Assembly (NCBI GenBank): GCA_023405815.1
Contig: JAEXXM010000070.1
Coordinates: 62,001-126,000, forward strand
DNA from: Pseudomonadota bacterium
Lineage (GTDB): Bacteria; Pseudomonadota; Alphaproteobacteria; Rhizobiales; Hyphomicrobiaceae
Length of the DNA stretch: 64,000 nucleotides
Reading direction: 5' to 3'
The notes under the pieces are model-generated. The model saw only the letters and a program-made list of their open reading frames with translations. It was not told the DNA's origin and searched no databases. Positions within the stretch are counted from its first letter, which is position 1; every line of letters starts with the position of its first letter. Below, piece by piece: positions 1-8,862 of the stretch. A program made the translations under genes and the position numbers.

Positions 1-1412
1 GGGCGCGGCACACGTCGCGCCAGCCACGTCACCGCCACGCCGAGCACGTGAAAAACTGCGAACACGACGATCAGGCCGAGGCTGAAATAGACGGCAATGA
101 GCTTGGAGTCCGAGGTCAGCATCGCGAAGCCGAACAGCGCGATGCCGATGCCGATGGTCGCCACGATGACCCACGCGCGCGGCAATGCCTGCTCCGACGA
201 TACCTCATCGCGGAACAGCATCGACGCGCTCACGCGCTCCACCCGCCCCAGCGGCCACAGCGCGAACAGCAGCGCCACGCCGAAGCCGTAGATCAGCGCC
301 GTGACGATGCTCAGCGGCGTCACCGTCATTTCCGCCGCGATCGGCAGCACGTCCCCGAACAGCGCGTCGAGCACATATGGCGCCAGCACGCCGAGCGCGA
401 GCCCGATGACGACGCCCACCATCGCCACCGCCAGCACCTCGAGGAGGAAGATACCGAGCACCATGCGGCTCGTCGCGCCGATGCTCTTCATCGTCGCGAT
501 TACCTTGCGCCGCTTGTCGATGAACGTCGCCACCGCATTGGCGATGCCGACGCCGCCGACCAACAACGACGTGAGGCCGACGAGCGTCAGGAACTGTCGC
601 AGACGCTCCAGCGTGCGCGTGACCTGCGGCGAGGGATCGCGCTTGTCCGCGATGGTGAAGCCGGACTCCGGCAGCTCGCCGCTGATCTTCTCGCGCAGCG
701 CTACCAGTTCGTCCTCGCTCGCTGCCGTATCGCCATGCTTGACCGCATACCGCCACCGCACCAGCGTGCCCGGCTTGATCAGCCCTGTCCTGTCGAGGGT
801 CGCCTGCGAGACCAGCACCCGCGGCCCATACGTCAACCGATCGGTGAGGCCGTCAGGCTCCGACCTCAGCGCGCCCGCCACCTTCACATCGGTGCCGCCG
901 ATGCCGAAGCTGTCGCCGACCTTGAGCTTCAGCCGCTCCAAGAGCCCCTGATCGACGACCGCGCCCTCGCGCAGCGCATCCTGCAACGCCATTCCGCTCG
1001 CGATCTCGACCTTGCCGACCAGCGGATATTGGTCATCGACCGCCTTCAGCTCGGCCAGCGCCTGATCGCTGTTGTCCGGGCGCCGCGCCATCGTGCGCAT
1101 CGTGGCGCTTTCGCTCACGCGCCCGAGTGCATTGATGACCGCGCGCTCCTCCTCGTCTGCACGCACGTGCGTGCGCGCCAGCGTGAGATCACCGCCGAGG
1201 ATCGCTTCGCCCTGCGCCTCGAAGCCCGCCCGCAGCGCATCCGAAACCGCGCCGACTCCCGTGATGACCATCACCCCCAGCGCCACGCAGGCGATGAAGA
1301 TGCGAAAGCCGGAAAGCCCTGCCCGCAGTTCGCGCGCAGCGATGGAAAGCATGAGCGGTAACCGCCGGTCGCCGGCCGCCGATGCGGAGCTGAGCGCGTC
1401 CGTTGCCGTCAC
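1..1412 (-). CDS. ABC transporter permease, FtsX/YbbP-like (3' end outside window)
   Basis: This is the membrane subunit partner of the adjacent ATPase. The minus-strand frame stays open from a GTG at 1412 to the window edge, at least 470 codons, so the C-terminus is missing. The N-terminal part has a hydrophobic segment (FRIFIACVALGVMVITGVG) followed by a long soluble region typical of the periplasmic MacB-like domain, and further hydrophobic stretches near the window edge ending in VFHVLGVAVTWLARRVP. The GTG overlaps the ATPase stop codon as GTGA, so the two are translationally coupled. In the YbbA-YbbP family such pairs are extruder-type transporters; the cargo is not known. Frame and family are clear, the exact start less so. 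Confidence 0.85.
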   Translation of the reverse strand, partial: MTATDALSSASAAGDRRLPLMLSIAARELRAGLSGFRIFIACVALGVMVITGVGAVSDALRAGFEAQGEAILGGDLTLARTHVRADEEERAVINALGRVSESATMRTMARRPDNSDQALAELKAVDDQYPLVGKVEIASGMALQDALREGAVVDQGLLERLKLKVGDSFGIGGTDVKVAGALRSEPDGLTDRLTYGPRVLVSQATLDRTGLIKPGTLVRWRYAVKHGDTAASEDELVALREKISGELPESGFTIADKRDPSPQVTRTLERLRQFLTLVGLTSLLVGGVGIANAVATFIDKRRKVIATMKSIGATSRMVLGIFLLEVLAVAMVGVVIGLALGVLAPYVLDALFGDVLPIAAEMTVTPLSIVTALIYGFGVALLFALWPLGRVERVSASMLFRDEVSSEQALPRAWVIVATIGIGIALFGFAMLTSDSKLIAVYFSLGLIVVFAVFHVLGVAVTWLARRVPR

Positions 1413-2101
1413 GAGAGCGCCGCCTCCGTATCGCCTTCCACGCGGCCATCGGCCATGCGGATCGTGCGCTCGCACGCCGTCGCGAGCCTCTCGTCGTGGG
1501 TGACGAGAATGAGCGTCGATGCGCGCCGCCGGTGCAGCCCGAACAACAGGTCGATCACCTGCCCACCCGTGCGCCGGTCTAGATTGCCCGTCGGCTCGTC
1601 GGCGAGAATGAGCTTAGGGCGCCGGCTGAGCGCCCGCGCGATGGCGACGCGCTGCTGCTCGCCGCCCGAAAGCTGGGCCGGAAAATGCTCCATGCGGTGG
1701 CTGAGCCCCACCTCCTGAAGCAATTCGCGCGCCGTCCCCGTAGCGTCTCGCGCCCCGGCGAACTCGAGCGGCAGCGCAACATTCTCGAGCGCCGTCATCG
1801 TCGGCACGAGGTAGAAGGACTGGAACACGATCCCGATCTCGGCGCCGCGCATCAGCGCCAGCTCGTCCTCGTTCATGCGCGCGAGGTCATGCCCCGCCAC
1901 CTTCACGACGCCGCTTGTCGCCCGCTCGAGCCCCGCCATCACCATCAAGAGCGACGTCTTGCCCGATCCCGAGGGGCCGACGATGGCGAGCGATTGCCCC
2001 TCGCGGGCCGCAAGGTCGACATCCCTCAGGATGTTCACCGGCCCCGCACGGCTGGGGAGCGTCAGGCGGAGGTTCTTCAAAGCGACAATCGGCTCGGTCA
2101 C
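1409..2101 (-). CDS. ABC transporter ATP-binding protein, YbbA/LolD-like
   Basis: This cytoplasmic ATPase of 230 aa drives the FtsX-like permease encoded immediately downstream. It has a complete ABC domain: Walker A GPSGSGKT at residues 42-49, Q-loop glutamine near 94, signature LSGGEQQ at 144-150, Walker B LILADEP at 164-170, and the H-loop histidine in LVTHDE near 202. Length and motif spacing match the LolD/MacB-type class. It is divergent from the TesA-like esterase gene, the same association as ybbA-ybbP beside tesA in enterobacteria. Substrate is unknown; lipoprotein or amphipathic cargo is inferred from the family only. Confidence 0.93.
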   Translation of the reverse strand: MTEPIVALKNLRLTLPSRAGPVNILRDVDLAAREGQSLAIVGPSGSGKTSLLMVMAGLERATSGVVKVAGHDLARMNEDELALMRGAEIGIVFQSFYLVPTMTALENVALPLEFAGARDATGTARELLQEVGLSHRMEHFPAQLSGGEQQRVAIARALSRRPKLILADEPTGNLDRRTGGQVIDLLFGLHRRRASTLILVTHDERLATACERTIRMADGRVEGDTEAALS

Positions 2102-2210
2102 GATTCCTCTGCGCGTGGCTTGTGGGGCAAGACTTGTCTCAACTTGACGGCGCCTTTACGTCATAAGGGCCGTCCATTTCGAAGCCATCCTTGACCTGTC
2201 GGGGAGAAGC

Positions 2211-2930
2211 ATGAAGCCGATGTCTATGAGAAGCAACGGATTGGCCCCAGGTCAGGTGGTGTCCGCGCAGGCGCTCGTCAACATCCTGGCGAGCCTTCTC
2301 ATGCTAGCCGCCGCTACAATGTCGAGCGCGATGGCCGAGACGGCATCAAAGCCGATTCGCATCGTCGCCTTCGGCGACAGCCTCACCTCCGGATACGGTC
2401 TGCGCCAGAGCCAGGCATTTCCCGTGCAACTTCAGAAGGAGCTGCGCGCCCGCGGCCACAACGTCGTCATCAGCAATGCCGGCGTCGCCGGCGACACCAG
2501 CGCGGCCGGCCTTGCCCGCTTCGATTGGGCCATCGGCGATGATGTCGATGCCGTCATCCTCGAGCTCGGCGCCAACGACGCCCTGCGCGGCATTGACCCC
2601 AAGGTGACGCGCCAGAACATGCAGAAGATCCTCGCTAAGCTGAAAGAGCGCGGCGTCCCGGTCCTTCTCGCCGGCATGCGCTCGCCCGCAAATTGGGGCG
2701 ACACCTACGCCGAGGACTTCGACGCTATCTTCCCGGATCTCGCCAAGGAGCACGCGTTGGTGTTCTATCCCTTCTTCCTGGAGGGCGTCGTGCTCAACGC
2801 CAGGCTCAATCAGAATGACGGCATGCACCCGAATTCCAAGGGCGTCGCCGAGATCGTGCGCCAGATCGTCCCCTCGGTCGAGGAGCTGATCGCCAAGGCC
2901 GAAGCGCGGCGCATTGCGCCAAAGAGTTAG
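2211..2930 (+). CDS. Secreted arylesterase / TesA-like SGNH hydrolase
   Basis: A 239-aa GDSL-type hydrolase expected to cleave short acyl esters or thioesters in the periplasm. The catalytic serine block FGDSLTSGYG contains Ser57, the glycine/asparagine oxyanion block GAND lies at 120-123, and the DGMHPN block carries the Asp203-His206 pair. Residues 20-43 form a hydrophobic signal peptide ending near AMAET, after an unusually long N-terminal region. The start at 2211 follows a strong GGGGAGAAG ribosome-binding site. It is divergent from the ABC transporter genes and followed 18 bases later by thpR. Confidence 0.92.
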   Translation: MKPMSMRSNGLAPGQVVSAQALVNILASLLMLAAATMSSAMAETASKPIRIVAFGDSLTSGYGLRQSQAFPVQLQKELRARGHNVVISNAGVAGDTSAAGLARFDWAIGDDVDAVILELGANDALRGIDPKVTRQNMQKILAKLKERGVPVLLAGMRSPANWGDTYAEDFDAIFPDLAKEHALVFYPFFLEGVVLNARLNQNDGMHPNSKGVAEIVRQIVPSVEELIAKAEARRIAPKS

Positions 2931-2948
2931 AATGAGAGGTCGAGTGCC

Positions 2949-3527
2949 ATGCCGCGCCTGTTCACGGGCATCGAGATCCCCGCCGAGCAGCGCGAGGAGA
3001 TCGCCCGGCTGAAACTGCCGCTGCCCGGCGGCGGCCGCTGGATCGAGCCCGACGACCTGCACCTGACGCTGCGTTTCGTTGGCGACATCGAGAAGTCGCA
3101 GGCGGAGGATTTCGCCGATCGTCTGGAATCAATCGACCTCGACGCCTTCGAGCTGCGGCTCTCGGGCCTCGGAGTCTTCGGCGGCAACGAGCCGCGTTCG
3201 ATTTGGACCGGCGTTGAGGATTCCGCCTCGCTCGAGGCGTTGGCGCGCGCCAACGACCGCGCCGCGCGCGCTGCTGGGCTGCCGCCGGACGGTCGCCAGT
3301 TCAAGCCGCACGTCACGCTCGCCCGTTTGAAATATGCCAGCGCCGACGAGGTCGCGCGCGTGCTCCAGCGCCTCGGAGCGTTTCGCTCCGAGCCGTTCAT
3401 CGTCACGCGCTTCGTGCTGTTCTCGTCCAAGCCGAAGAGCGGTGGCGGACCCTATGTCGTCGAGGAGGCGTTCAATCTTCGCGGCGGCGAGTACGCCCAC
3501 GACCTCGATCTCGACTACGGCTGGTAG
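2949..3527 (+). CDS. thpR: RNA 2',3'-cyclic phosphodiesterase (2H superfamily)
   Basis: A 192-aa LigT/ThpR-type enzyme of the 2H phosphoesterase superfamily, which hydrolyses 2',3'-cyclic phosphate ends of RNA and can reverse 2'-5' ligation in vitro. The two diagnostic HxTx motifs are present: HLTL at residue 38 and HVTL at residue 121. The length is normal for the family, and FTGIEIP is the typical N-terminus. A GAGAGG sequence precedes the ATG. It follows the TesA-like gene by 18 bases on the same strand and may be cotranscribed. Confidence 0.92.
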   Translation: MPRLFTGIEIPAEQREEIARLKLPLPGGGRWIEPDDLHLTLRFVGDIEKSQAEDFADRLESIDLDAFELRLSGLGVFGGNEPRSIWTGVEDSASLEALARANDRAARAAGLPPDGRQFKPHVTLARLKYASADEVARVLQRLGAFRSEPFIVTRFVLFSSKPKSGGGPYVVEEAFNLRGGEYAHDLDLDYGW

Positions 3528-3621
3528 CTCCATTGTCGGCGCCACACCTCCATTCCAAACCCGTCATTCCCACCTGCATGCGAATGACGCGCGGGCGAGA
3601 GGCACTCACCTTAGAGCTCAC

Positions 3622-4305
3622 CTAGTACCGCCTTACGCCGCGCTCCCACGGCGACTGCTGCGGCCCATCGCCTTCGCGCATCAGGTACGCGTCGATCTCG
3701 CTGCTCGGCCCGGCCGACCCCGCATAGCGCTGCGAGGAGCGCCGCATGTCCGCGATCGCGCGCTCGTCGTCCTTGTAGCCCTGATGCCGTGCCGCCGACT
3801 CCGCCGACCACGGCGCCGGCCTGCACGAGCAGCCCTCGACCAGTTGCTTGCGATAAAGGAACGCGGTCTCGGTCTGCGCGTAGGGGCGCCCACCCATGTC
3901 GACCATCGTCTCTACACTGCCGCCATTGAGCGGATAGTAGTAAAGCTGCGCCTCGCCGTCGCAGCGTGCCTGGCATGCGCGCGCGTCCTGATAAAGCCGC
4001 TCGCGCCCGACGTTGTCGCCGATGGGAAAATAGAACCCGTCGCACGTGCGCACGCACACGGTACGATAACGTGCATAGTCCTGCGGCCAACCGTAGTCGC
4101 CATAGCCGCGGCCGTATTCGAAGCGCTGTCCGCCGTAACCGAAATTATACGTCGGCGCCGGGAAGGCGCGCTCGACTTCGCGCGTCGCTGATTTGCCCCA
4201 GCCGAACAGCTTGGAGAAGAAGCCCTCGGCGGAAGCCGGCTCCCACGCGACAACCGACGCGGCCACTGCGCCGAGGGCAATCAGGAATCTACGCGACTGA
4301 CGCAT
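3622..4305 (-). CDS. DUF2865-type exported protein
   Basis: A 227-aa protein with an N-terminal signal peptide (FLIALGAVAASVVAWEPASA). The mature part has a tyrosine/glycine-rich stretch, then a cysteine-rich core (VCVRTCDGFYFPIG, ACQARCDGEAQLYYYPLNGG, EGCSCRPAPW), which is the hallmark of the DUF2865 family in Hyphomicrobiales. Spaced cysteines suggest disulfides in the periplasm. No function is established for the family. It stands alone, convergent with thpR, with the stop about 95 bases from the thpR stop. Confidence 0.85.
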   Translation of the reverse strand: MRQSRRFLIALGAVAASVVAWEPASAEGFFSKLFGWGKSATREVERAFPAPTYNFGYGGQRFEYGRGYGDYGWPQDYARYRTVCVRTCDGFYFPIGDNVGRERLYQDARACQARCDGEAQLYYYPLNGGSVETMVDMGGRPYAQTETAFLYRKQLVEGCSCRPAPWSAESAARHQGYKDDERAIADMRRSSQRYAGSAGPSSEIDAYLMREGDGPQQSPWERGVRRY

Positions 4306-4574
4306 CTCTACGCTGACGCTCCGCGACTGAACTCACGCGCAGAGCATCAACCCAACATGGCAAATAAAGTCTGAAGACTCGTGCCGCGAGAGACAAAAAC
4401 CAACGGCCACTTGGCCGCCGACGGCGGCAAGGCGCCAAAGGCGCCCGGTGCCATCGCTCCGATCGCCCGAGCGCATATCAGCGAGGGCGTGAATCGGCAG
4501 CGCAGAAGTGGCGCCGGCTCTCAGCCCGCGCTACTCCAGCCGCCCAAGAAGCTTCTCTCAGGTCGCGTCGCCCA
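4306..4574. other. Intergenic gap, no supported gene
   Basis: This 269-base stretch lies upstream of the DUF2865 gene and downstream of the quinone oxidoreductase gene. A 65-codon plus-strand frame exists but has unconvincing composition (repeated Lys-Ala-Pro) and no good ribosome-binding site. The promoter of the DUF2865 gene presumably lies here; I see no clear boxes. Confidence 0.5.
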
Positions 4575-5549
4575 CTAAAGCGTCAGCACGACTTTGCCGA
4601 TAGCCTCGCGTTTATCGATCACCGCAAGCGCCGAACGGATGTCGTCGAGCGCATAGGTCCCATGAATGCGCGGATTGAGCTTTCCCTGCGCAACCCATTC
4701 CAGAACCTGGACCATGTTGGCGCGGTGACCGGCAGGATCGCGCTTCACCGCTTCCCCCCAGAACACCCCGAGCACGTCGCATCCCTTGAGTAGAAGAAGG
4801 TTCAGCGGAATTTTCGGGATATCGCCGGACGCGAACCCGACGACGAGGAAGCGCCCCTGCCACGCCGTCGCCCGCAGCGCCTGCTCTGACGATTCACCGC
4901 CGACGCAATCATAGACAACATCGACTCCCTTGCCCCCGGTGAGCGCACGCAGGCCGTCCTTCAAATCGGCGCTGTCGTAGTCCACCGCCTCGTCGGCGCC
5001 GTGCGCTTTTGTAACGGCGAGCTTCTCCGCCGATGAAGCGACTGCAATCACGCGCGCACCCATCAGCTTGGCGATCTCGACGGCAGCGAGCCCCGCGCCC
5101 CCCGCCGCGCCGAGGACAGCGACGGACTCACCGGGCTGAAGTCTGGCTCGGTCCTTGAGGCCGTGGATTGCCGTGCCGTAGGTCACCGATACGCCGGCCG
5201 CGACCGCATCGCTGACACCCTCGGGGATAGGGACCACCGCCTCGGCCTTGGCAACCACCACTTCTCGCGCCCCGCCCCAGCCGAGATAGGCCGCAACGCG
5301 GTCACCGACCTTGAGGTCCGTGACCCCGGACCCCAGCGCCTTCACCACGCCCGCGACCTCCGCCGAGGGCGAGAACGGCAGCGCCGGCTTTGCCTGGTAC
5401 TTGCCGCGCGTGATCAGCGTATCGAAGAAATTGAGCGCCGCAGCCTTCACGGCAATCAGCACCTCGCCGGGGCCGGCCTCGGGCGGCGCTATCTCCTCGA
5501 TCACGAGCGCATCCGGCCCCCCGAGGCTCTTGCAAAGCGCCGCTTTCAT
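4575..5549 (-). CDS. NADPH:quinone oxidoreductase-type zinc-less MDR protein
   Basis: A 324-aa member of the medium-chain dehydrogenase/reductase superfamily of the quinone-oxidoreductase type, predicted to use NADPH to reduce quinones or enoyl substrates in the cytoplasm. The N-terminal GroES-like domain covers roughly residues 1-120 and lacks the structural-zinc cysteines of alcohol dehydrogenases. The Rossmann nucleotide motif GAAGGAG is at 147-153, followed by the expected VIAVASSAEKL strand. Length is typical. It is divergent from the RNA methyltransferase gene. Physiological substrate unknown. Confidence 0.9.
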   Translation of the reverse strand: MKAALCKSLGGPDALVIEEIAPPEAGPGEVLIAVKAAALNFFDTLITRGKYQAKPALPFSPSAEVAGVVKALGSGVTDLKVGDRVAAYLGWGGAREVVVAKAEAVVPIPEGVSDAVAAGVSVTYGTAIHGLKDRARLQPGESVAVLGAAGGAGLAAVEIAKLMGARVIAVASSAEKLAVTKAHGADEAVDYDSADLKDGLRALTGGKGVDVVYDCVGGESSEQALRATAWQGRFLVVGFASGDIPKIPLNLLLLKGCDVLGVFWGEAVKRDPAGHRANMVQVLEWVAQGKLNPRIHGTYALDDIRSALAVIDKREAIGKVVLTL

Positions 5550-5645
5550 GTAAAACCTCCCGTTAGCAAGGCAATTCCGCTCTTAGAGCCCTTCGACCAC
5601 GCCCCGCCCCGCCCTGCAAGCCGGCGTGCTCCGAGAACCAACGCT

Positions 5646-6188
5646 ATGACCGACCGAGCACCTGCCAGTTGGCCGCCGACACCCCGCGGCTACTTCGCCA
5701 TCGGCGCCGAGCGCATGTCGAAATCCCTGAACCTCGGCAACCTGATGCGATCGGCCCACGGCTTCGGAGCGAGCTTCACTTTCACCGTCGGCGCCACTTA
5801 CCGCGCGCTCGAGGCCTTCGCCGACACCTCCAAGAGCCAGCTCCACCTCCCGCACTACAACTGGGCCACCATCGACGACATGGCGCTGCCCAACGGCTGC
5901 AAGCTCGTGGGCATCGAACTCGTTGATAATGCTGTCGATCTCCCGAGCTTCCGGCATCCCCTGCGCGCCGCCTACGTGCTCGGCCCCGAGCAAGGCTCGC
6001 TGTCCGAGGAAATGCTCGCCCGCTGCGAGCACGTGGTGCGCATCCCGACCAAGTTCTGCATCAACGTCGCCATGGCCGGCGCCATCGTCATGTACGATCG
6101 CGTCCGCACGCTCGCCCGTTTTGCCGACCGGCCCGTCGGCGAAGGCGCCCCGAGGCCCCAGCCGGCACCCCGCAAGAACCGGGGGTAA
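5646..6188 (+). CDS. SpoU/TrmH-family RNA 2'-O-methyltransferase
   Basis: A 180-aa SPOUT-fold methyltransferase that should transfer a methyl group from S-adenosylmethionine to a tRNA or rRNA ribose. The SpoU signatures are visible: KSLNLGNLMRSAHGFGA near the N-terminus, AYVLGPEQGSLSEEML in the middle, and IPTKFCINVAMAGAIVMYDR at the knotted C-terminus. The same frame is open far upstream over the oxidoreductase gene, but the ATG at 5646 (MTDRAPASW) gives the family length. The C-terminal tail is proline-rich. Target nucleotide is not deducible. Confidence 0.9.
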   Translation: MTDRAPASWPPTPRGYFAIGAERMSKSLNLGNLMRSAHGFGASFTFTVGATYRALEAFADTSKSQLHLPHYNWATIDDMALPNGCKLVGIELVDNAVDLPSFRHPLRAAYVLGPEQGSLSEEMLARCEHVVRIPTKFCINVAMAGAIVMYDRVRTLARFADRPVGEGAPRPQPAPRKNRG

Positions 6189-6270
6189 GGTTGGGCCGAA
6201 TGGGTGACAGGTACCCGTCAGGGTGCATATGCTGACCTAAATTCGCGCTTCTGCTGGGGAGGGAAGCCAT

Positions 6271-6774
6271 ATGCGCACAACGATGGCGTCAGCGATCCTG
6301 ACACTTGCTCTGGCGGGCACCGCATCGGCCCAGGCCGTCGACCTCGTGGAGAAACAGGGCGCCTGGAGCATCTATGCTGACCAGGCGAACCCCAAGAGCA
6401 TCTGCTTCATTGCCGCCCAGCCGCTCGCTGTCGAGCCGCTCGGCGCCAATCGTGGACCGATCTTCTTCTACATCTCCGCCTGGCCCAAGGAGGGCGTGAA
6501 GGCCGAGCCTAGCGTCAAGGTCGGCTACCCGGTCAAACCCGACGCCGACATGACCGTCACCGTCGGCACCGACACATTCAAGCTGTTCGTCAAGGGCGAG
6601 CGTGGCTTCGTGCAGGACCCCAACGAGGAGCTGAAGCTCGTCGAAGCGCTGAAGAAGGGCTCGAACGCCTTCGTCAAGGCCACGTCGGCGCGCGGCACCG
6701 CAACGACCGACACCTACTCGCTGTCCGGCATCTCCGCCGCGCTCGACAAGCTCGCCGCCACCTGCCCAGGCTGA
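6271..6774 (+). CDS. Invasion-associated locus B (IalB) family protein
   Basis: A 167-aa exported protein with a clear signal peptide (MASAILTLALAGTASAQA) and an IalB-like mature domain: GAWSIYADQ, ICFIAAQP, a PIFFYISAWP strand, and a C-terminal sorting of the subunit with TYSLSGISAALDKLAATC. IalB proteins are widespread in Hyphomicrobiales and were first named in Bartonella; outside that pathogen the role is unclear, so virulence should not be assumed. The start is supported by GGGGAGGGAAG upstream. It converges on the Smr gene, whose stop lies 3 bases away. Confidence 0.85.
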   Translation: MRTTMASAILTLALAGTASAQAVDLVEKQGAWSIYADQANPKSICFIAAQPLAVEPLGANRGPIFFYISAWPKEGVKAEPSVKVGYPVKPDADMTVTVGTDTFKLFVKGERGFVQDPNEELKLVEALKKGSNAFVKATSARGTATTDTYSLSGISAALDKLAATCPG

Positions 6775-6777
6775 GCC

Positions 6778-7440
6778 TCAGTCGCCGCCTGCAGCGCCGG
6801 GACGTTTGCGGATGTGCACGTAGAGCGCACCTTCGCCGCCGTGCTTGATGGCCGCCGTCGTGAATCCGATGATGATCGGCGCAAGATCCGGCTCGTTCAG
6901 CCAGCGCGGCACGTTCCGCCGGAGAACTCCGCGCTCTTCTCCCTCGCGCTCACCGCGCTCGTCATGCGCGGTTCGCTGCGGCGCGCCCTTGCCGGTGATC
7001 ACCAGGACCCAGCGCTTGCCGCTGGCGTATGCGCGGTTGAGGAAGCGCGTCAGCGCCGCATGCGCCTCGCTCTGCCGCATCCCATGCAGGTCGATGCGCC
7101 CCTCGATCTCGACGCGCCCGGAGCTGACCTTGCGCGTCTTCTTACGCTCAAGACTGATAGGCGCCGGTGCTGGCTGGGGCTTCGCTGCTCTCACCGCGAG
7201 CGGAGGTGGTGCAGGCTGCCCGGCCTTCTTCGCAGCAACCGGCTTGTGAGGCTCGCGCCGCGCCGGTGGAGGCGTCTCGGCATCCTCGAGGGCCGCATGC
7301 ACGCGGCTCTTTTTGCCTTTGATGGGATCGATGGACCGCGTCGTGTGCTCCCACAGCTCGCGTTCCTCTTCGGACAGCCGGGCGCCCCCCTTCTTACCCG
7401 GCGGCGGCTTCACTGAGCGCCCTTCACGATCGTGTGCCAT
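6778..7440 (-). CDS. Smr-domain protein (MutS2 C-terminal-like)
   Basis: A 220-aa protein with a basic, proline-rich N-terminal half and a C-terminal Smr domain from about residue 110. The core motif is IDLHGMRQSEAH, followed by VLVITGKG and the C-terminal GEGALYVHIRK. Smr domains are nicking or RNA/DNA endonuclease modules; the stand-alone form has no settled role. Its start overlaps the end of mltA by 31 bases, so the two are coupled, as in the conserved alphaproteobacterial tim44-mltA-smr cluster. Confidence 0.9.
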   Translation of the reverse strand: MAHDREGRSVKPPPGKKGGARLSEEERELWEHTTRSIDPIKGKKSRVHAALEDAETPPPARREPHKPVAAKKAGQPAPPPLAVRAAKPQPAPAPISLERKKTRKVSSGRVEIEGRIDLHGMRQSEAHAALTRFLNRAYASGKRWVLVITGKGAPQRTAHDERGEREGEERGVLRRNVPRWLNEPDLAPIIIGFTTAAIKHGGEGALYVHIRKRPGAAGGD

Positions 7441-8762
7441 TTGAGGTGCTCGCCGAACCTGATGCCCGGGCCGGCAGCCTGCTGGGCGATGGGCAGCAGC
7501 ACATAGAAGTTCCCCTCGTGCTTGGTGGTGCCCGCCTGCTTCCCGGCACTTGCGCCCGAGCCGAAGTAGATGTCGCCTCGCTCGGGACCCTTGATCGCCG
7601 AGCCTACGTCCTGCGCCACCATCAAACGATTAAATCCGCTGCGGTTCGTTGCATGCGAAAGCCTGGGGACGCTGAGGTAGATGGGCGTGCCTAGGGTATG
7701 GAATCCGCTGTCGACCGCAAGGCTGCGTCCCGGCGTGAGCGGCACCGACATGGCACCCATCGGCCCCTCGCTGTCGTCGAGCTCGCGAAAGAAAATGAAC
7801 GACTTGTTCTGCCACATGATCTTCTGGCCGCGCTCCTTGTCCTCGCGCAGCCAGCTACCCAGCGCCTGCATCGACATCTTGTTCGCGGGCAGGATGTTGT
7901 TGTCGATCAGGTAGCGGCCGATCGACGTATAGGGGTAGCCGTTCTTGCCGGCGTAGTTGACGCGTACCGTAGTGCCATCAGTGAGATGGATGCGTCCCGA
8001 GCCCTGGATGTGCATGAAGAACACGTCCACCGCGTCTTCCAGATAGAGCAGCTCGAGCCCCTGGCCCGCTAAGGCTCCCTGCTCGATCTCCGCGCGCGTC
8101 GGATAGGGCGATTCTTCCCCGGTCGACGCCTTGCGCAGGTGCGTGAACCCAGTCTGCTTCGACGCTCTGTCCGCCTCGTCGACGACGTTCACGAGATCGG
8201 GCGGACGCCTGTAGATCGGTGTCTGGAACTTCCCTTGCTTGGTGCGCGAGCCCTCCATCACCGGCTCGTAGTAGCCCGTCAGCAGGCCCTTCGGCTTCTG
8301 CTGCGCCACGCGATGCGGCACGAAATGCGCTTCGAAGAACGCCTTCGCCGAAGCCCTGGTCAGCGACTTGAGACCCAGCGCCGCCCTGCACGCGGCGGCG
8401 AGCTCCCCGACCGGCACCCGGCACTGCGAAAGCACCTTGGTCGGCGGCTTGCTCGCCGCCTTCGTCACTGCGTCGCAGGATTTGAGGAACGTCTGCAGCG
8501 CCGTGAGATGATCGTCGCTGTCCCAGCCCGGAAGGTCGGCAAACGTAATGGGCTCGAGCTTCGCATCGGATGGCTTCGCCGACGCTGGCGGCTCTTGCGA
8601 TGGCGTGGAAGGGGCGTCTTTGCTCATGGCGGCCGGTGCAGCACCCAGCTGCTGCGGTTGTTTCGCGGCGGGGTTCGCAATCGCGGCACTGGCGCAGACG
8701 ATCGCGGCAATGGTGGATAGCACCCGCCAACACCCAGCAGCCAGGGCGCGATTGCCTGCCAT
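7410..8762 (-). CDS. mltA: Membrane-bound lytic murein transglycosylase A
   Basis: A 450-aa periplasmic enzyme that cleaves peptidoglycan glycan strands with formation of 1,6-anhydro-muramic acid. There is a signal peptide (AGCWRVLSTIAAIVCASA) without an obvious lipobox, then a low-complexity linker, then the MltA domain (LLTGYYEPVMEGS onward). The C-terminal 3D domain carries VDSGFHTLGTPIYLSVP and AQDVGSAIKGPERGDIYFG with the family's aspartates. It lies between the Tim44-like gene and smr on one strand and is probably cotranscribed with both. Confidence 0.93.
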   Translation of the reverse strand: MAGNRALAAGCWRVLSTIAAIVCASAAIANPAAKQPQQLGAAPAAMSKDAPSTPSQEPPASAKPSDAKLEPITFADLPGWDSDDHLTALQTFLKSCDAVTKAASKPPTKVLSQCRVPVGELAAACRAALGLKSLTRASAKAFFEAHFVPHRVAQQKPKGLLTGYYEPVMEGSRTKQGKFQTPIYRRPPDLVNVVDEADRASKQTGFTHLRKASTGEESPYPTRAEIEQGALAGQGLELLYLEDAVDVFFMHIQGSGRIHLTDGTTVRVNYAGKNGYPYTSIGRYLIDNNILPANKMSMQALGSWLREDKERGQKIMWQNKSFIFFRELDDSEGPMGAMSVPLTPGRSLAVDSGFHTLGTPIYLSVPRLSHATNRSGFNRLMVAQDVGSAIKGPERGDIYFGSGASAGKQAGTTKHEGNFYVLLPIAQQAAGPGIRFGEHLKWHTIVKGAQ

Positions 8763-8862
8763 CCTCGCTTACACTTTCCCCCGAGCTCTACGCTACCGGC
8801 CGCTTTGCGCGCGGCTAGATCATCTCCGTTCACGCGCCCCCCGGCACGCGCAATAAAAGGCA

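Noticed and set aside
48..1361. 437-aa plus-strand frame over the permease gene
   Set aside because: Composition is extremely rich in Arg, Asp, His and Gln, typical of the complement of a high-GC gene, and the minus strand encodes a coherent FtsX-like protein.
4381..4578. 65-codon plus-strand frame downstream of the oxidoreductase gene
   Set aside because: No ribosome-binding site, low-complexity sequence, and it runs antisense into the oxidoreductase stop.
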